A DNA stretch of 64,000 nucleotides from Pararhodobacter sp. CCB-MM2 (lineage in GTDB: Bacteria > Pseudomonadota > Alphaproteobacteria > Rhodobacterales > Rhodobacteraceae). The DNA lies in the NCBI RefSeq assembly GCF_001691415.1, contig NZ_LRRR01000018.1:23119-87118 (forward strand), in the 5' to 3' direction. This document shows, piece by piece, positions 62,911 through 64,000 of the stretch. Below the pieces are notes generated by a model. It did not search any database. It was not told the origin of the DNA and saw only the letters and a list, made by a program, of their open reading frames with translations. Position 1 is the first letter of the stretch; every line of letters begins with the position of its first letter. Both the position numbers and the translations under genes were made by a program.

Positions 62911-64000
62911 TCAGAACAGGCTGAGTTGATCCCCCGCGCGTGGCGGCTTGCGGAATTTTCCGCAGTCGAGGGCCAGATGGCTTTCGGCAAAGCCCAGCCG
63001 CGCGCGGGTTTTTCTTACGCGTAACGCCAGCATGTCGGCATAGGGGCCCTTGCCCCGAAACCGGTCATGGAATTGCCCGTCGTAATCCATGCCGCCCCGC
63101 ATCTCGCGGATCAGTTTCATTACCTTCGCCGCATGGTTGGGACGGTGTTCAGCCAGCCAGTCCTGAAACAGGGGGCTGACCTCCAGCGGCAGCCGCAACA
63201 ATGCCCACCAGGCCGAGCGCGCACCGGCTTCGCGTCCCGCTTTCAGCAGCGCTTCGATCTCGTGGTCCGTCAGGCCGGGAATGATCGGCCCCATCATCAG
63301 CCGGGTCGGAATGCCCGCCTCGGACAGCCGCCGCAGGATCGCCAGACGTCGCTGCGGTGTCGGTGCGCGCGGCTCCATCGCCCGGGCCAGGCCCGCGTCC
63401 AGCGTCGTCACGCTGATTCCCACGTCACACAGGTTCTCGGCGGCCATCTCGGCCAGAAGGTCGATGTCGCGCTCGATCAGGGCGCCGCGGGTGGTGATCG
63501 TCACCGGATGCTTCCATGCGTGCAGCACCTCCAACACCGCCCGCGTGGCCTTGTACTGCGCCTCGATCGGTTGCCAGGGGTCGGTATTGGTGCCCAATCC
63601 CATCGGCTTCACGACATAGCCCTTGCGGCCCAGCTCGACCTCCAGCGCGCGGGCGGCGTCGGGACGGGCGACCAGCCGGGTCTCGAAATCGACGCCGGGC
63701 GACAGGCCCAGAAAGGCGTGGCTGGGGCGGGCATAGCAATAGATGCAGCCGTGCTCGCAGCCGCGATAGGGGTTCACGGCGCGGTCAAAGCCCAGATCCG
63801 GCGACTGATTCCAGGCGATGGCCTTGCGCGGCGTCTCCAGCGAGACATCGCGCGTCAGCTGGCGGTCGTCCTCAGGGATATCCCAGCCGTCGTGCTCCCA
63901 TTCGCGGCTCTGCGCATCAAAGCGCGGGGCCGGTCGCGCCAATGTTCCCCGTGCCTTGGCCTGCAAGGTCGGATCGCGCGGGGGCAGGGGGGCGCCGGGG
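62911..64000 (-). CDS. PA0069-family radical SAM protein (5' end probably beyond right edge)
   Basis: A radical SAM protein with the CxxxCxxC cluster motif in RGCEHGCIYCYARP (Cys70, Cys74 and Cys77 counting from an in-frame TTG at 63966). Further blocks are PMGLGTNTDPWQPIEAQYKA, VTITTRGALIERDIDLLAEM and LMMGPIIPGLTDHEIEALL, as in the SplB-like PA0069/Rv2578c family of unknown function. The frame stays open to the window edge and TTG at 63966 is a poor start, so the gene likely begins outside. The C terminus ends near PRAGDQLSLF. Confidence 0.88.
   Translation of the reverse strand, partial: PGAPLPPRDPTLQAKARGTLARPAPRFDAQSREWEHDGWDIPEDDRQLTRDVSLETPRKAIAWNQSPDLGFDRAVNPYRGCEHGCIYCYARPSHAFLGLSPGVDFETRLVARPDAARALEVELGRKGYVVKPMGLGTNTDPWQPIEAQYKATRAVLEVLHAWKHPVTITTRGALIERDIDLLAEMAAENLCDVGISVTTLDAGLARAMEPRAPTPQRRLAILRRLSEAGIPTRLMMGPIIPGLTDHEIEALLKAGREAGARSAWWALLRLPLEVSPLFQDWLAEHRPNHAAKVMKLIREMRGGMDYDGQFHDRFRGKGPYADMLALRVRKTRARLGFAESHLALDCGKFRKPPRAGDQLSLF

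Overview
The window looks like about 64 kb of chromosome from a Rhodobacterales alphaproteobacterium (Paracoccaceae: Paracoccus, Rhodobacter or a close relative). The evidence is high GC with strong third-position bias, a full polyhydroxybutyrate locus with PhaR-type operators, a class I lysyl-tRNA synthetase, small families typical of the order (DUF6456, DUF6477, DUF4864, DUF1127 next to a LysR gene), and the gene order erpA / dgt / argS / SPOR / nagZ / scpA / scpB. I saw no plasmid, prophage, insertion sequence, CRISPR array, tRNA or rRNA. Apart from one possible gene-transfer-agent spike gene and a MarR-EmrAB cassette, the content reads as core chromosome.

Layout. 0-10 kb: 5' part of mgtE, hisN, an XRE regulator, a quinone-oxidoreductase-like enzyme, a LysR/DUF1127 divergent pair, a Bax-inhibitor-1 membrane protein behind a sigma-32-like promoter, rpmG, an exopolysaccharide initiating sugar transferase, the RNase P RNA gene (rnpB), a Cys-rich lipoprotein and an aldo/keto reductase. 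10-21 kb: imuA with an SOS-like box but no imuB or dnaE2; a methylated-amine module (StcD-like demethylase, LysR regulator, non-pyrrolysine MttB homologue); nadD; a PBP4-type DD-peptidase; a TerB-like protein; lysS; two DUF proteins. 21-24 kb: a large beta-helix protein and an AT-rich control region. 24-34 kb: a co-directional acetate-use locus (acs, adk, DUF4212 plus SLC5 symporter, a cNMP/CBS/DUF294 protein, a small membrane protein, a lone response regulator, and a pseudo-kinase fused to a DnaQ-type exonuclease). 34-39 kb: phaZ, phaC, phaP and phaR with shared CTGC-N3-GCAG operators.

39-49 kb: a RamA-like corrinoid-protein activator, the DUF6477 and DUF6456 genes, trpGD (without trpC), a coiled-coil polysaccharide-deacetylase-like protein, a Kef-type antiporter and erpA. 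49-64 kb: an unknown exported protein, dgt, a MarR-EmrA-EmrB efflux cassette with a clear operator, an exported TPR protein, argS, a SPOR protein, nagZ, scpA, scpB, a small lipoprotein and a PA0069-type radical SAM protein that probably continues past the right edge.

The genes suggest a heterotroph that takes up and activates acetate, stores carbon as PHB, and demethylates betaines through a corrinoid route whose parts are split between loci. A GC-rich hairpin repeat occurs three times, each time between two convergent genes. The least explained system is the acetate-linked signalling module at 28.9-33.8 kb.
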